This document shows positions 29,594 to 30,183 of a stretch of DNA of 30,183 nt, in pieces. This DNA is from Bdellovibrionales bacterium (GTDB taxonomy: Bacteria > Bdellovibrionota_G > JALEGL01 > JAGRAY01): the NCBI GenBank assembly GCA_020434375.1, contig JAGRAY010000003.1, forward strand, positions 1 through 30,183, in the 5' to 3' direction. Within the stretch, counting starts at the first letter, position 1. The number at the start of each line of letters is the position of its first letter. Made by a program: the position numbers and the translations under genes. The notes under the pieces are model-generated. The model saw nothing but the letters and a program-made list of their open reading frames with translations, searched no databases and had not been told where the DNA came from.

Positions 29594-29974
29594 TTACGCT
29601 CTAGGCACTGCTTTTTCTTGTAGCCACGAAACGGCATTTTGTAGCTCTTCATTTTTATAGGTTCGAACAGGACAGGGCATGAAGTGGCTCATTAGTTGGG
29701 TGCCTTTGACAACCCATTCGACATTCGTAACTACAGCGCACTTTTCAAAAAGCTTAAGATACTTCATACCGAGGTAAAAGTCGTCCCAAGCAGCGCCTAC
29801 GGTAAACCCCTGAAAACTGGGGCCTAAATGATAAAGAAAACAAATATTTTGATCCATTCGATGATGTTCTTCGAGCAAAGGCTTCATGACTGTCTCATAA
29901 TCACTCTTTGATACTTGCCCACTTGCGCGAACACCCACTACACCTTTAGGAAGATCTTTGATAGTTTCTAACAT
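29594..29974 (-). CDS. SpoIIAA-like (STAS/SEC14-fold) protein
   Basis: A 126-residue soluble protein of the SpoIIAA-like family (PF11964, formerly DUF3478). Typical features are GVVGVRASGQVSKSDYETVM at the N-terminus, a central hydrophobic strand (NICFLYHLG), WDDFYLGMKYLKLFEKCAVV, and VEWVVKGTQLMSHFMPCPVR. Lipid or nucleotide binding is proposed for this fold but not established. AAAGGAGG with 7-bp spacing before the ATG is an excellent ribosome-binding site. The remaining 209 bp to the window end show no feature. Confidence 0.85.
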   Translation of the reverse strand: MLETIKDLPKGVVGVRASGQVSKSDYETVMKPLLEEHHRMDQNICFLYHLGPSFQGFTVGAAWDDFYLGMKYLKLFEKCAVVTNVEWVVKGTQLMSHFMPCPVRTYKNEELQNAVSWLQEKAVPRA

Positions 29975-30183
29975 TTAGCGCCTCCTTTAAAATAGATGCT
30001 TAAACACTTCTAATCTCTACACCCTGAGTAAACCAGGGAAAAGGTGCGATGCACCATATTAGCCTACACTTTGCTTGGAATTCGAAAGGGCAGTGCTAGG
30101 TTTATTTGTATAGTAAATTAAATATAAGTTGAAACACCAAAGTAAATTTTGGAAGTTGCCTACTGGCTCCGTCGCTACGCTCC

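Overview
This looks like a chromosomal segment of a Gram-negative bacterium with an AT-leaning genome. Lipoprotein signal peptides, a YadGH-like ABC-2 exporter, TrhO and AzlCD all point that way. The MoxR/DUF58/SpoIIM/RDD block together with TTG and GTG starts would fit Bdellovibrionota or a related lineage. That placement is an inference with low certainty, because no rRNA or marker protein could be compared.

Region 1 (1-12070) is dense and ordinary in organisation. It holds the purine genes guaB-guaA (minus, guaA cut by the window edge). A divergent plus-strand run follows: a DUF1704-type (MATCAP-like) protein, an N-formylglutamate amidohydrolase-family protein, an ABC ATPase with its permease, two RDD membrane proteins and a SpoIIM-family membrane protein. 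This run meets head-on, with a 35-bp overlap, a minus-strand operon DUF4129 - DUF4350 - MoxR - DUF58. The RDD, SpoIIM, MoxR and DUF58 genes belong to a widely conserved but poorly understood membrane/chaperone neighbourhood.

Region 2 (about 12.2-24 kb) is accessory and is the most interesting part. It opens with an intact tRNA-Asn(GTT). Six degenerate copies of a roughly 30-bp sequence resembling the 3' end of that tRNA (T-arm to CCA) then punctuate the next 11 kb, all in the same orientation. Between them lie small gene blocks on either strand: VOC protein plus SDR; lipoprotein plus DUF1398 plus MarR; HNH-like protein plus Fic; TPR protein; a second DUF1398 with a truncated MarR; lipoprotein; GST plus TrhO; lipoprotein plus ORF6N protein. 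At three repeats (the tRNA itself, 21654 and 23435) the same module follows: about 65-75 bp carrying an imperfect hairpin, then an S23/IVP-type four-helix-bundle gene reading towards the repeat. One of these genes is intact and two are remnants. A fourth hairpin at about 17.53 kb has lost the gene and is flanked by short direct repeats. No integrase or transposase is visible. I read this as an array of S23-associated, tRNA-3'-end-targeted elements or attachment-site scars. The arrangement is seen in the sequence; the mechanism is inference.

Region 3 (24.1-30.2 kb) returns to ordinary content: a membrane acyltransferase, the AzlCD amino-acid exporter, a frameshifted small secreted protein, a YIP1-family membrane protein, a second GST, a 36-residue very basic protein with a textbook terminator, a secreted protein of unknown function and a SpoIIAA-like protein.

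Regulatory signals that can be read directly include a palindromic operator inside a near-leaderless promoter of the MarR gene, four TTTAATAA-type boxes in front of the Fic gene, and two hairpins with 15-nt loops that share GYGCCRGG ends.
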